A stretch of DNA of 64,000 nucleotides. Source: an uncultured Roseburia sp. Its GTDB lineage: Bacteria > Bacillota > Clostridia > Lachnospirales > Lachnospiraceae. Positions 55,569 to 64,000 of this stretch are shown piece after piece. The translations under genes and the position numbers were made by a program. Position 1 is the first letter of the stretch; the number at the start of each line of letters is the position of its first letter. A model generated the notes under the pieces. The model was not told the DNA's origin and searched no databases. It saw nothing but the letters and a program-made list of their open reading frames with translations. The stretch covers positions 62,001-126,000 of the forward strand of contig CANRYS010000010.1 in NCBI GenBank assembly GCA_947644305.1, given 5' to 3'.

Positions 55569-55627
55569 TAGACACAGATATGAACCATATGTTATAATAA
55601 ACTACACACAAAAAAAGAAGGCTTTTC

Positions 55628-55915
55628 ATGGCTACAAACAACTACAACAAATATAATGAGGATTTCAAAAAGTCCCTCGTCTCCCTTCACCAGAACGGGA
55701 AAACCCAATCCCAGCTCTGCAAAGAATACGGCGTCTCCCAATCCGCCCTCGGCAAATGGGTAAAACAGTACTCCACTGTGGAAATTGATGACGGCGAAGT
55801 CCTTACTGCCAAACAGGTAAAAGAACTTCAAAAACGCAATGCACAGCTGGAAGAAGAAAATCTCATCTTAAAAAAAGCGATTGCCATATTCACGCCACAC
55901 TCAAACAACGACTAG
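55628..55915 (+). CDS. IS3-family OrfA (HTH transposase subunit)
   Basis: 95 residues: YNEDFKKSLVSLHQNGKTQSQ and EYGVSQSALGKWVKQY form the HTH, followed by a leucine-zipper segment (KELQKRNAQLEEENLILKKA). An A7G slippery run at about 55866-55873 allows a -1 frameshift into OrfB. Confidence 0.92.
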   Translation: MATNNYNKYNEDFKKSLVSLHQNGKTQSQLCKEYGVSQSALGKWVKQYSTVEIDDGEVLTAKQVKELQKRNAQLEEENLILKKAIAIFTPHSNND

Positions 55916-56772
55916 ATGCCGTCCATAAACTCCGGTTTCAGCATCCGCTCAAAACCCTTTGCCGGGTCTTGGAGGTTAACCGCAGCACCTATTACAAGCA
56001 CTTCCGTTCCAAACCCGCACCCCGCACCGAGGAAAACCAGCATATCGCATCCCTCATCCTCCGCATTTATTCAGATCACAACAAACGCCTTGGCGCTTAC
56101 AAGATCTGTTACCTTTTACAGCGTGATTATGGCATTGACATTAGCGTCGGCAGAGTGTACCGCCTAATGAAAAAACTACAGCTCCCTAAGATGTCCACGG
56201 ATAAGCCAAAATGCCAAGCAGCACACCCCGAAGACGACCCCTGCTGCAACCATCTGCAACAAAACTTTAACCCGAAGGCTCCCAATCTGGTCTGGGTCAG
56301 CGATATTACCTATCTCAAAGCAGGCGGCAAATGGTACGATCTATGCATCATCATGGACTTATTTTCCCGAAAAATCATTGCATGGCAACTATCCGGGAAA
56401 GCAGATGCAGACTTCGTGATCAAAACCTTCCAAAAAGCTTACCGGAAACGGAATGCTCCCTATGGACTTATGTTCCACTCTGACCGGGGATCCCAGTACA
56501 CAGCCTTTTCTTTCCGGCAGTTATTGGATTCCTTTCATGTGGTGCAATCCTTTTCCCAAAAAGGCTATCCCTTTGACAATGCAGTATGCGAATGCTTTTT
56601 CAAATACCTAAAGAAGGAAGAGACCAACCGGAGAAACTATCACACCCTTCAGGAACTGCATGCTTCTGTCTTTGAATACATGGAAGGCTATTATAACTCC
56701 AGAAGACCTCACAGTTCCCTTGGGCTTTTGACCCCAAATGAGAAAGAAAAGTTGTACTGGGAGCAGCACTAA
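55916..56772 (+). CDS. IS3-family OrfB (DDE transposase, made by -1 frameshift)
   Basis: The -1 frame is open from the slippery run through to 56772; an independent TTG start at 55969 also exists. HTH_21-like start (VNRSTYYKH), then the catalytic DDE: WVSDITYLK, FHSDRGSQY and DNAVCECFFKYLKKE with spacing of about 35 residues between the second Asp and Glu. GYYNSRRPHSSLG closes the domain. Complete. Confidence 0.92.
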
Positions 56773-56896
56773 ACTGCTGCTCTGAAAAATAAATTACGCA
56801 AAAATGTGTCCATTTTCTTGACTATAGTCCAACCACCTTTTTGATTGCATATAGCGATTACTCTACACATAATTCTGACCCTCCGTATTTTTTTGG

Positions 56897-57067
56897 TTAT
56901 TTTTCATTTCGATAAACATCTACATATAAGCGTTTATACTTCCCATTCGTTCTTTCTATGGAACTAAAATTTGAAATATTTCTCACCTGCCACCGGCAAT
57001 CCCGCTGTTTTTTCTTTAAAAACCAGCGAAGTTCCTTTTTGGTGTCAGATAATCTTACTTTTACCAT
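56897..57067 (-). CDS. Small basic protein, DUF3970-like
   Basis: 56 residues behind AAAGGCGGTGATGGAG. It begins MVKVRLSDTKKELRWFL and ends with RTNGKYKRLYVDVYRNEK, cut short here; this charge pattern resembles small DUF3970 proteins found on Gram-positive mobile elements. It lies between the IS3 element and lysS, so it may be a remnant of the element that brought the island in. Function unknown. Confidence 0.5.
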   Translation of the reverse strand: MVKVRLSDTKKELRWFLKKKQRDCRWQVRNISNFSSIERTNGKYKRLYVDVYRNEK

Positions 57068-57106
57068 CTCCATCACCGCCTTTCAAATAAATTTTCTCTA
57101 TAACAC

Positions 57107-57150
57107 AAAAAACCCTTTCCAAAATGATTTCTCATTCTGAAAAGGGTTTT
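57107..57150 (-). terminator. Intrinsic terminator downstream of lysS
   Basis: On the minus strand AAAACCCTTTTC and GGAAAGGGTTTT form a stem of about 10 bp followed by TTTTTTGTG. It lies 140 bases past the lysS stop and just before the small protein gene, marking the end of the core operon. Nearly symmetric, so it may act both ways. Confidence 0.75.
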
Positions 57151-57287
57151 AGTCAATTTGTAACTCTCTTTTCGCAGGTGCATAAATTATTATCATGTAC
57201 TGAAACGTATCAAAACTTGTATATTTGTAGCACTAAATGTAGCACCATGTAGTATCAGCACTGTTGAAATGCCTTATTTTCGGTACT

Positions 57288-58757
57288 TTACTTATCCAGA
57301 CTCTTCAATGTGGGGAATAACAGTACATCCCGGATCGCAGCGGAATCCGTTAGCAGCATCACAAGCCGGTCGATACCGAACCCAATGCCTCCTGTGGGCG
57401 GCATACCATATTCCAGGGCACAGATGAAATCTTCATCCAGATGATGGGCTTCCTCATCTCCTGCAGCGAACATCTCTTCCTGCTTCATAAAACGTTCCTT
57501 CTGGTCGATCGGATCGTTCAGCTCGGAGAAGGCGTTACACATTTCCCTCTTGGTGATAAAGAGCTCGAAACGCTCTGTATATTCTGGATTGTCTTTCTTT
57601 TTCTTCGCAAGGGGAGAGATCTCCACCGGATGGTCCATGATAAAGGTTGGCTGATCCAGCTTTTCCTCCACAAACTCTTCAAAGAATAAGTTCAGGATAT
57701 CACCCTTGCCATGTCTCTCCTCAAATTCGATGTGATGGTCTTTCGCCGCCTGTCTGGCTGCTTCCACGTCCTGAATAGCGTCAAAATCCACTCCCGCATA
57801 TTTTTTTACAGCCTCTACCATGGTAAGACGTTCAAATGGTTTTGCAAAATCGATTTCCACACCATCATAACTGATCTTTGTCGTGCCCAGTACATTCTGG
57901 CAGACCTGTCGGTACAGATTTTCAGCCAGATCCATCATGCCATAATAATCCGTAAATGCCTGATAACACTCCAGAAGGGTAAATTCTGGATTGTGGCGGA
58001 TCGACAAACCTTCGTTACGAAATACACGTCCGATCTCATACACTCTTTCAAGTCCGCCCACGATCAGCCGTTTCAGATACAGTTCCAAGGAAATACGAAG
58101 ATTCAGATCCTCGTCCAGCGTGTTGTGATGCGTCACAAAAGGTCTCGCTGCAGCTCCGCCAGCCATCGGTACAAGTACCGGGGTCTCCACCTCCAAAAAT
58201 CCCTGGTCGTCGAGAAAACGACGGATCTCACTGATGATCCGGGTACGCTTGATAAAGGTGTCACGAACCTCTGGATTTACGATAAGATCGACATATCTCT
58301 GACGATATCGGATATCGGTATCCTTCAAACCATGAAATTTTTCTGGGAGAATCTGAAGACTTTTGCTCAGAAGCTCAATTCCGGTTACATGGATGGAGAT
58401 TTCGCCCATCTTTGTGGTAAATACCTTTCCTTCCATTCGCACGATATCGCCTATATCAAACTTTTTAAACGCCTTATAGTTGTCCTCTCCAACCTCGTCT
58501 CTCGCCACATATCCCTGGATGGAGCCGTCCCTGTCCAGAACATTACAGAATGACGCCTTTCCCATAACTCTCTTGGACATAAGACGTCCTGCCACTGTAA
58601 CTTCTGTCCCCTCAAGCTCATCATACTGGTCTTTGATCTCCTGGGAATGATGGCTCACCTCACACTTTGTTATCTCAAATGGATTTTTTCCCTCTTCCTG
58701 TAATGTAGCCAGTTTTTCTCTCCTGACCTTCATCAACTGATTGATATCTTCTGCCAC
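57288..58757 (-). CDS. lysS: Lysyl-tRNA synthetase, class II
   Basis: 489 residues. The N-terminal OB fold ([20 protein letters not shown]) binds the anticodon; class II motifs follow: [23 protein letters not shown] (cut: FLEVETPVL, motif 1), [17 protein letters not shown] (motif 2) and [12 protein letters not shown] (motif 3). It attaches lysine to tRNA-Lys. It lies 60 bases downstream of greA, in the common Clostridia greA-lysS order. Confidence 0.97.
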   Translation of the reverse strand: MAEDINQLMKVRREKLATLQEEGKNPFEITKCEVSHHSQEIKDQYDELEGTEVTVAGRLMSKRVMGKASFCNVLDRDGSIQGYVARDEVGEDNYKAFKKFDIGDIVRMEGKVFTTKMGEISIHVTGIELLSKSLQILPEKFHGLKDTDIRYRQRYVDLIVNPEVRDTFIKRTRIISEIRRFLDDQGFLEVETPVLVPMAGGAAARPFVTHHNTLDEDLNLRISLELYLKRLIVGGLERVYEIGRVFRNEGLSIRHNPEFTLLECYQAFTDYYGMMDLAENLYRQVCQNVLGTTKISYDGVEIDFAKPFERLTMVEAVKKYAGVDFDAIQDVEAARQAAKDHHIEFEERHGKGDILNLFFEEFVEEKLDQPTFIMDHPVEISPLAKKKKDNPEYTERFELFITKREMCNAFSELNDPIDQKERFMKQEEMFAAGDEEAHHLDEDFICALEYGMPPTGGIGFGIDRLVMLLTDSAAIRDVLLFPTLKSLDK

Positions 58758-58817
58758 TTTTCTCTCTCCTTCTTGTTTTCCTGTCTGTATCCATGTCGTA
58801 TATTATACACGCTGTGA

Positions 58818-59300
58818 TCAGCTCTTCGTGATCTCCAGAATCTTATATTTTAATACGCCTGATGGCGCTTCCACCTCGACTGTCTGCCCTTTTTTTGCTC
58901 CGATCAAGGCTTTACCCACAGGAGACTCATTGGAAATTTTTCCTTTCAAGCTGTTTGCTTCGGTAGAACCCACAATTTTATATTCCATTTCCTCATTGAA
59001 TTCTAGATCCTTGATCTTAACGGTACATCCGATGTTGATCACGCTGGAATCAATATCATCGTCTACAACCAGCTCAGCATTTTTTAATATTTTGTCAATC
59101 TCTTCGATCCGAAGTTCTATATCCCGCTGCTCTTCCTTGGCTGCATCATATTCTGCATTCTCCGATAAATCTCCCTGCTCTCTCGCTTCTTTGATCTTCT
59201 GTGCCACCTCTTTACGACGGTTTACTTTCAGATCCTGCAGTTCCTCTTCCAGAGCCTTTAACCCTTCCTCTGTCAAAATATTTTTCTTCACTTCAGCCAT
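58818..59300 (-). CDS. greA: Transcription elongation factor GreA
   Basis: About 160 residues from the ATG at 59300, the usual GreA length; the open frame reaches 59336 but those residues are not family-like. Coiled-coil with KEAREQGDLSENAEYDAAKEEQ, cut as EQGDLSENAEY, whose acidic tip stimulates RNA polymerase cleavage; C-terminal FKBP-like domain with NESPVGKALIG. A consensus promoter lies upstream at 59373-59401. Confidence 0.96.
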   Translation of the reverse strand: MAEVKKNILTEEGLKALEEELQDLKVNRRKEVAQKIKEAREQGDLSENAEYDAAKEEQRDIELRIEEIDKILKNAELVVDDDIDSSVINIGCTVKIKDLEFNEEMEYKIVGSTEANSLKGKISNESPVGKALIGAKKGQTVEVEAPSGVLKYKILEITKS

Positions 59301-59372
59301 GTTATCCATTTCCTCCATTCCTGTACAAAGCCTCAAAAGACATGCACATCGAAATTAATTCTACATCGTTTC

Positions 59373-59401
59373 ATTATAACGTAGGAATGTGGGATTGTCA
59401 A
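59373..59401 (-). promoter_or_regulatory. Consensus sigma-A promoter of greA-lysS
   Basis: TTGACA (59396-59401) and TATAAT (59373-59378) with exactly 17 bases between, a perfect match. Transcription would start about 65 bases before greA. A perfect 11-bp inverted repeat (AGGAATGTGGG at 59383-59393 with CCCACATTCCT at 59410-59420) straddles the -35. Confidence 0.9.
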
Positions 59402-59420
59402 TCGGCAACCCCACATTCCT
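59383..59420. repeat. 11-bp perfect inverted repeat over the greA promoter
   Basis: Could fold as a hairpin at the end of the beta-helix gene transcript (no T run follows) or act as an operator for the greA promoter. Sequence alone does not decide. Confidence 0.6.
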
Positions 59421-59435
59421 GTTAAATGATCCCAT

Positions 59436-61778
59436 TTATTCTCCGTCTGGTCCGTCCCCAGATTCAGATGAATCTCCATCCTCTGCTGAAGAGGAGTCTT
59501 TAAAATAGTCCCCGGTAGCTGAACCATCTGCATTGATGATTCGGTATTTCTTATGACATCCCTCAAGAACCGTGTTATTTTTCAGGTCCTCCAGGTTCTG
59601 AGGAGAAATCTCGCAAATCGTATCTGCATACCCGGCATTGACAGCCGCTTCCACCTCGGCAGAAGTCTGCATGCGGATCACCACCGCATAATATTTCTTC
59701 ACTCCGCCTTTACTAAATGTATTTCCAGTGATCGTTGGATTCACAGCGCCTCTTACAAGGATACAGGTATAGTTGTAGCCTTTGTTATCCTCCAGCCCCT
59801 GAACTCCCAGGAAGGAATTGTCCTTGATCACGGCATTTCTCCAGTTCCAGATACGGATCGCCGCATTGTAAGTCTGGTTGGTCTTACAATTCTGGATCGT
59901 CACATTTTCATGGTAGATCTGCTGGTTTGCCGTATTTACAGAGTATGTGTGGCTTCCCACTGCCACGCCCATATTGGTAAAGATACAATTGTTGATCTTC
60001 ACCGTGTCACATGCTGTGCGGTCATGGTTGGACCACTCATAATTAAATCCGTTGTTATTAGAATCCGTGGTGTCAATATTGATCGCCTCTTTGTGGCTCT
60101 TATTGTCATAGATCCGGAAATCCGTAAAGGAACAATTCTCAATATTGACATTCTGGGATGAATTCAGCTCGATAAAGTGTGAACCATACTCATTGGTAAA
60201 TGCAATGTTACGAATGTTTACATTGCGGGCATGTCCCATTACCACTGCCATAGCATTGACTACATTGTCACAGTCGATCACTGCTGACCCCGTCCCCTGG
60301 ATCGTCACGTTCTGAGAACCATTGTAACCGCCCACAGAATTCTTTACTCCCTCTTTGGAAGGAGGAACGATCTCAAACATCGTCTTGTTGGTAGCAAGGT
60401 TGGTATTTACCGCCTTTACCTTCTGCACCTTTACCCCGTCAGAAAGATTCACCGTCACATTGGAAGGGATACATACCGAATGGCTGAGGGTATAGGTACC
60501 AGCCGTCAGCGTGATGGTACCGCCGCCTGCGTATTCCAGCTGCTCCATATAAGAGCGAAGCATAAAATAGGTCTTTGTCTGACCACCATTTGCCGTGTAT
60601 GCCGCCTGGTCATCATAATGTTCCCGGTAAGGCTTGGAATTCGGAGATACCGTGAAGTTATTGTCCTCTTTTGTCTGGAAATAAAGCAATCTGGAAGTGG
60701 ATCCATTTTTGTACAAAACATAGTAATGTCCCAGATTGCTCACGGTATTATTTTTCATCTGCTCGATCTTTGACCCGGATACCACATTATTAATGCTGGA
60801 TGAGCGGTTAAAAGAGATCGGGTAACGACAGCTGCTAATTTTATTTCTCGTCACAGTCGGTTCCGACATGCTGTAGAGCTTAAATGCCGTCGCCGCAGAA
60901 ATGACATTATCTTTACGTTTTACCGTATTATCTGAAATGACTGGTGCATTCCACATCTTACCTTGAACAGCGGAACTTTCCATATCCGTAAAAGTATTTT
61001 TCTGGATAGATATTTTGGTAGAATACTTCGCCTTTTTATATTTTGTGGAAGCAATTCCATTTTCCAGTCCGGTAAAGGTATTGGACAAAATCTTTACATT
61101 TTCACAGGGAACTGCCCCGGCTGAATTAATCGTAATTGCAGTTTTGTATTTATCTCCGGATTTCTTTTCTCCTTCTGCAAAGGTACAATTCTCGACCCGG
61201 ACTCTCTTGCTTCCGGCAATATTCATGTATGTACCGCCCTTTTTTCCACGAAATTTGATACCAGAGACAGTGACATAATAATTATTGCTAAGATCGATTC
61301 CAATGGCATTTGGCACCTTCCCCATATCAATGGTAGCATTCTTACTACCAGTAATAGTAACCTTTTTGGTTCCTTTATAATTTTTTGCCTTGGAATTACT
61401 GAGCTTAAACAACGTTTTGGAAGGTTTCAGGGAGGAACTTCCCGTCACATAGGTTTTCTTGATCTTGGCTCCATTTTTCAACTGGATTGTTACGTTAGAT
61501 GGAACTACAAGCGTAGAACACACCTTGTAAGTTCCTTTTTTCAGAACCAGAGTACCTCCCCCCTTACTCTTAAGGCGCTCCAGGTATGATTTGATCGTAT
61601 AATAATGTTTCGTCTTGCTATTATAGCTTTTCAACCTTCGATATGAACTGTTATAAGGCTTCGTCGATTTAGAAATGGTATATTTCGCAGCAGCCTGTGA
61701 ATTCTCTGCATTGGCAGCCGTACCCAGCACGATCCCCAGCGCCGCCACAGCTCCCGCTATCAGTACTTTTCTTCTCAT
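59436..61778 (-). CDS. Secreted right-handed beta-helix protein with internal duplication
   Basis: 780 residues with a Sec signal (KVLIAGAVAALGIVLGTAANA). Two homologous halves each begin with a pectate-lyase-3-like entry: YTIKSYLERLKSKGGGTLVL near 60 and YFMLRSYMEQLEYAGGGTIT near 400, cut here to 20 residues, then PSNVTIQLKNG / PSNVTVNLSDG. Many N-rich turns follow (VENCTFAEG, IENCSFTDF). Likely binds or cleaves a polysaccharide outside the cell. The end is acidic (SAEDGDSSESGDG) with no anchor. Confidence 0.8.
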   Translation of the reverse strand: MRRKVLIAGAVAALGIVLGTAANAENSQAAAKYTISKSTKPYNSSYRRLKSYNSKTKHYYTIKSYLERLKSKGGGTLVLKKGTYKVCSTLVVPSNVTIQLKNGAKIKKTYVTGSSSLKPSKTLFKLSNSKAKNYKGTKKVTITGSKNATIDMGKVPNAIGIDLSNNYYVTVSGIKFRGKKGGTYMNIAGSKRVRVENCTFAEGEKKSGDKYKTAITINSAGAVPCENVKILSNTFTGLENGIASTKYKKAKYSTKISIQKNTFTDMESSAVQGKMWNAPVISDNTVKRKDNVISAATAFKLYSMSEPTVTRNKISSCRYPISFNRSSSINNVVSGSKIEQMKNNTVSNLGHYYVLYKNGSTSRLLYFQTKEDNNFTVSPNSKPYREHYDDQAAYTANGGQTKTYFMLRSYMEQLEYAGGGTITLTAGTYTLSHSVCIPSNVTVNLSDGVKVQKVKAVNTNLATNKTMFEIVPPSKEGVKNSVGGYNGSQNVTIQGTGSAVIDCDNVVNAMAVVMGHARNVNIRNIAFTNEYGSHFIELNSSQNVNIENCSFTDFRIYDNKSHKEAINIDTTDSNNNGFNYEWSNHDRTACDTVKINNCIFTNMGVAVGSHTYSVNTANQQIYHENVTIQNCKTNQTYNAAIRIWNWRNAVIKDNSFLGVQGLEDNKGYNYTCILVRGAVNPTITGNTFSKGGVKKYYAVVIRMQTSAEVEAAVNAGYADTICEISPQNLEDLKNNTVLEGCHKKYRIINADGSATGDYFKDSSSAEDGDSSESGDGPDGE

Positions 61779-61795
61779 CTTATACTCTCCTCGTG

Positions 61796-63796
61796 TTAAT
61801 TGATTTTAATCTTTTTTCCGGTATTATAGAGTTCACCTTTAAACTCCACTGCTATAGTATACTCTCCCTGAGACAAACTGTAAAGCGGAATCGAAAGAAA
61901 ATATTCCATCTCGGCAGCCAGATCCTGTTCCTGTTCTGGTTCCCGGAAATCTTTTACATAACTTTTTTTGTCCCCAAGCATAAATACCCGACTCACCAGA
62001 TGATCTCTCGACTTAATCCAGAGATTTCCATCCTCGATCTGGAGCCGTACCCGCTCTTCCTGGCACGCCAGCGGGGCTTCCTCCACCATTTTCTCTGGAA
62101 TCACCATCTCCTCTTCCAGCACTTCAAAGGGCTGGAGATAACCTACACAGGGCTCCTCATACAGATCCATCGCCGATGCCAGATCCGCCATATTCGGCTT
62201 CATTTCAAAAGCACGGAAAAAATAGTAGCGGAGCCGATATCGGTTCAACTCCTTTTCCGTATCATAATCAAACTCACTGATCCTGCCGCACCATCCCTCA
62301 TTTTCTTCTGGATAAGCCAGAAAGCCTCCCATGTAAAAGAGCCGCCTCTCTTCTGGTTTGAGAATACCATTGGAGGTAATCTTGGATTTGATCCCGCCAA
62401 ATCGTTTTTCGATCTTCGCTGTTTCCCTTCTCTCATCGATGGTATATATGGTGACATAAGACTTTTCGTCCTGATCATACGCTGGAATCTTTCGCCTCAG
62501 ATTCCAGTGGTTATCAAAGAGAATCAGATGGATGGTATCCGGGTTCCCGTCCAGATCTGCGTGGATCCGTTTCACCGAATGCTGCTGGAAATGCCAGGGC
62601 ATCCCCTTAGGCGTCTTGAGCAGCTTGTAAGCCCAGGGAGTCTTGTTCCAGAAATTTGTCTCCCCCAAAATCCACTGCAGTTTATCTGTCTTCCAGTCGA
62701 TACACAGGATACTGTGAAGGTTTCTCGCGGAAAATACAACATGTCCTGTCTTCGGATCATACTCCAGAGAGTTGATATGAATCCAGTTCGTCCTGTCGCG
62801 GTAAGCAGTCTTCAGCACTTCACGAAGATCCAAAAACTTTTCTATCCTTCCATTTTGGCGATTTACTTCCGCAATGCAGTCCTCCACATGTCCGCACTGA
62901 GAATTGCTCACCACCAGAAGATTCCCCCCCGGCGTCATCTCGCAGACATCATGGTGAATTCCATTGGGAACATAATAGGTCCGATACACTCTGCCCAGCC
63001 AGTCCATCTCATACATCTGTGTGGAATGAGGGATCATATAGGTGGGCACCAACGCCTGCCGCTCCATTACGATGAATCTTCCGTTCGCCAGCGGAAAATA
63101 ACCATAGCCCCTGGGACGGAACGTCATAATGTAACGCACATCACCGTACTCATCAAAAGCGAAAGGATACACTGTACTTTTTCCCGCCACAAAGATTAGT
63201 TTCATCGCCGATGTTTCGGTCCGTTTTTCCACCTGCACTGGACCCTGCATGGACTTTGGAAGTGGTTTTGTCTGGATGTAAATCCTATTCTTTCCCACCA
63301 CCTGATCATCTTTATTAATCAGCTCCAAAGACACAGTATTTTCCATGTCGGGATACAAACCATAAACAGGTACCCGGTGCCACTTACAGAGTCCCTTAGC
63401 ATGATCTGTGATGCAAGCCTCCTTGGTTTTTCCCTCTACACAAAAGCGAACGCTGCACTCTTCCTCTGTATAAAAAAATACATACGCGCAAAGAGGCGTA
63501 AGTCCGTATGGATTCAAAAAAACACCCGGTTCTTCAAAGGAAAACCGCTCCTTTTTAAATGTCTCGATCAGCTCCTGCTCTCTCTCCTGCGTTTGGACAG
63601 CCATTCCCTTTTCTTGTTTAATATCTGTCTCAATACGAAACTTACTTTTTTTCACAGACTGATAACGAATATAATCCTTTGATTTTATTTCATAGTCTTT
63701 GTCAAATTTGACATCGTAGCCCTTTGTAAATGGGATTCCTCGTCTTGCCATATACTCTACTCGAAGTGCAGGCGGCATAAATTTCATGATCCCCAT
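61796..63796 (-). CDS. Aryl-sulfate sulfotransferase (ASST), PAPS-independent
   Basis: 666 residues. The six-bladed propeller region has GIHHDVCEMTPGGNLLVV, WIHINSLEYDPKTGHVVFSAR and LQWILGE, with catalytic-type histidines in HHDV and HIN as in ASST. Such enzymes move sulfate directly between phenols. Unlike E. coli AssT no signal peptide is visible, so the location is unclear. It is followed by the beta-helix gene after 17 bases, suggesting one operon. TATAAT at 63858-63863 lies 60 bases before the start. Confidence 0.85.
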   Translation of the reverse strand: MGIMKFMPPALRVEYMARRGIPFTKGYDVKFDKDYEIKSKDYIRYQSVKKSKFRIETDIKQEKGMAVQTQEREQELIETFKKERFSFEEPGVFLNPYGLTPLCAYVFFYTEEECSVRFCVEGKTKEACITDHAKGLCKWHRVPVYGLYPDMENTVSLELINKDDQVVGKNRIYIQTKPLPKSMQGPVQVEKRTETSAMKLIFVAGKSTVYPFAFDEYGDVRYIMTFRPRGYGYFPLANGRFIVMERQALVPTYMIPHSTQMYEMDWLGRVYRTYYVPNGIHHDVCEMTPGGNLLVVSNSQCGHVEDCIAEVNRQNGRIEKFLDLREVLKTAYRDRTNWIHINSLEYDPKTGHVVFSARNLHSILCIDWKTDKLQWILGETNFWNKTPWAYKLLKTPKGMPWHFQQHSVKRIHADLDGNPDTIHLILFDNHWNLRRKIPAYDQDEKSYVTIYTIDERRETAKIEKRFGGIKSKITSNGILKPEERRLFYMGGFLAYPEENEGWCGRISEFDYDTEKELNRYRLRYYFFRAFEMKPNMADLASAMDLYEEPCVGYLQPFEVLEEEMVIPEKMVEEAPLACQEERVRLQIEDGNLWIKSRDHLVSRVFMLGDKKSYVKDFREPEQEQDLAAEMEYFLSIPLYSLSQGEYTIAVEFKGELYNTGKKIKIN

Positions 63797-64000
63797 ATCA
63801 ACCTCCGTTCTGATACGTCCATCGCTGAAACTGCGACACGAATCATTATTTTTCCATATTATACATCTTTTGGCCTGAATTTTGACCTCATATCATATGC
63901 AATATATAGTATACCCATATCTTGTCCATTTCATGGTAAAAAATGGGTAAAAATATGTCAAAATTTTTGTTTCTATATTCAACTTTGCCTAGTGGCGCCT
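63797..64000 (-). promoter_or_regulatory. Promoter region of the ASST operon
   Basis: Two candidates on the minus strand: TTGACA (63956-63961) with TACCAT (63933-63938) at 17 bases, and a TATAAT at 63858-63863 with a weak -35. GGAGGTTGAT precedes the ASST ATG. No gene is seen in these last 200 bases. Confidence 0.5.

Larger units (their letters stand above)
55569..56812 (+). mobile_element. IS3-family insertion sequence
   Basis: About 1244 bases with imperfect ends TAGACACA (55569) and TGTGTCCA (to 56812) and two overlapping transposase frames. No clear target duplication is seen. Codon use and GC are higher than in the island around it, so it is a later insertion. Both frames look intact. 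Confidence 0.85.

Noticed and set aside
57711-58553. 280-codon plus-strand frame antisense to lysS
   Set aside because: Shadow of a housekeeping gene with complete class II motifs.
61697-63199. 500-codon open frame on the plus strand antisense to the ASST gene
   Set aside because: No family-like motifs, no ribosome site, and fully explained by codon use of the well-supported minus-strand gene.
1-64000. CRISPR arrays, rRNA and tRNA genes
   Set aside because: No regular direct repeats with spacers and no rRNA or tRNA-like cloverleaf were recognised on reading; not tested with a covariance search.

Overview
The window looks like chromosomal DNA of a gut-type Lachnospiraceae or related Clostridia. 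The evidence is a low to moderate GC content, strong GGAGG-type ribosome binding sites, a greA-lysS pair behind a consensus sigma-A promoter, PTS enzyme I, secreted beta-helix and Fn3 proteins, an HD-GYP regulator, and IS66 and IS3 elements. No species marker such as rRNA is present, so the genus is not called.

Region 1 (1-26.7 kb) holds two divergently transcribed, largely paralogous gene sets on either side of a 1.13-kb invertible element (14119-15252). The element carries its own tyrosine recombinase and is bounded by 24-bp inverted repeats. Each repeat contains CCTTAAG/CTTAAGG arms around an asymmetric 7-base spacer, a typical crossover site. Each gene set encodes small acyl carrier proteins, KAS III-like synthases of two subtypes, short-chain reductases, a DltA-like AMP ligase and GNAT acyltransferases. 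The left set runs on into a PseB-type UDP-GlcNAc 4,6-dehydratase, a capsule-synthesis-like protein, a methyltransferase and a sulfotransferase. The best reading is that both sets build and attach unusual acyl groups to surface (perhaps flagellin) sugars, and that recombinase inversion chooses between them. The promoter being switched could not be placed.

Region 2 (26.7-35.2 kb) is more ordinary: a truncated PD-(D/E)XK nuclease-type gene, PTS enzyme I, a frameshifted Cys-rich small protein, a secreted Pro-rich repeat/Fn3 protein, an HD-GYP phosphodiesterase with a C-terminal receiver domain behind a structured leader, and a small XRE regulator.

Region 3 (35.2-57.1 kb) is an AT-rich island with IS66 debris at its left and an intact IS3-family element at its right. 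All its cargo is on the minus strand. It encodes the full four-enzyme route from GTP to preQ0 (FolE, QueD, QueE, QueC) and both enzymes for L-2,3-diaminopropionate (SbnA, SbnB). It also encodes a free-standing adenylation enzyme, a carrier protein, a diaminopropionate ammonia-lyase-like enzyme, a NodU/CmcH-type carbamoyltransferase, a glycosyltransferase, a FemAB-like aminoacyl ligase, two further radical SAM proteins, an unknown 500-residue protein and an ABC exporter. No queF, tgt or queA is present. This looks like an undescribed 7-deazaguanine/diaminopropionate natural-product cluster. The exporter has a 14-codon leader peptide with mutually exclusive RNA helices, which looks like an attenuator. 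Short peptides with strong ribosome sites lie in the gaps.

Region 4 (57.1-64 kb) is core sequence: lysS and greA, a secreted beta-helix protein with two homologous halves, and an aryl-sulfate sulfotransferase.
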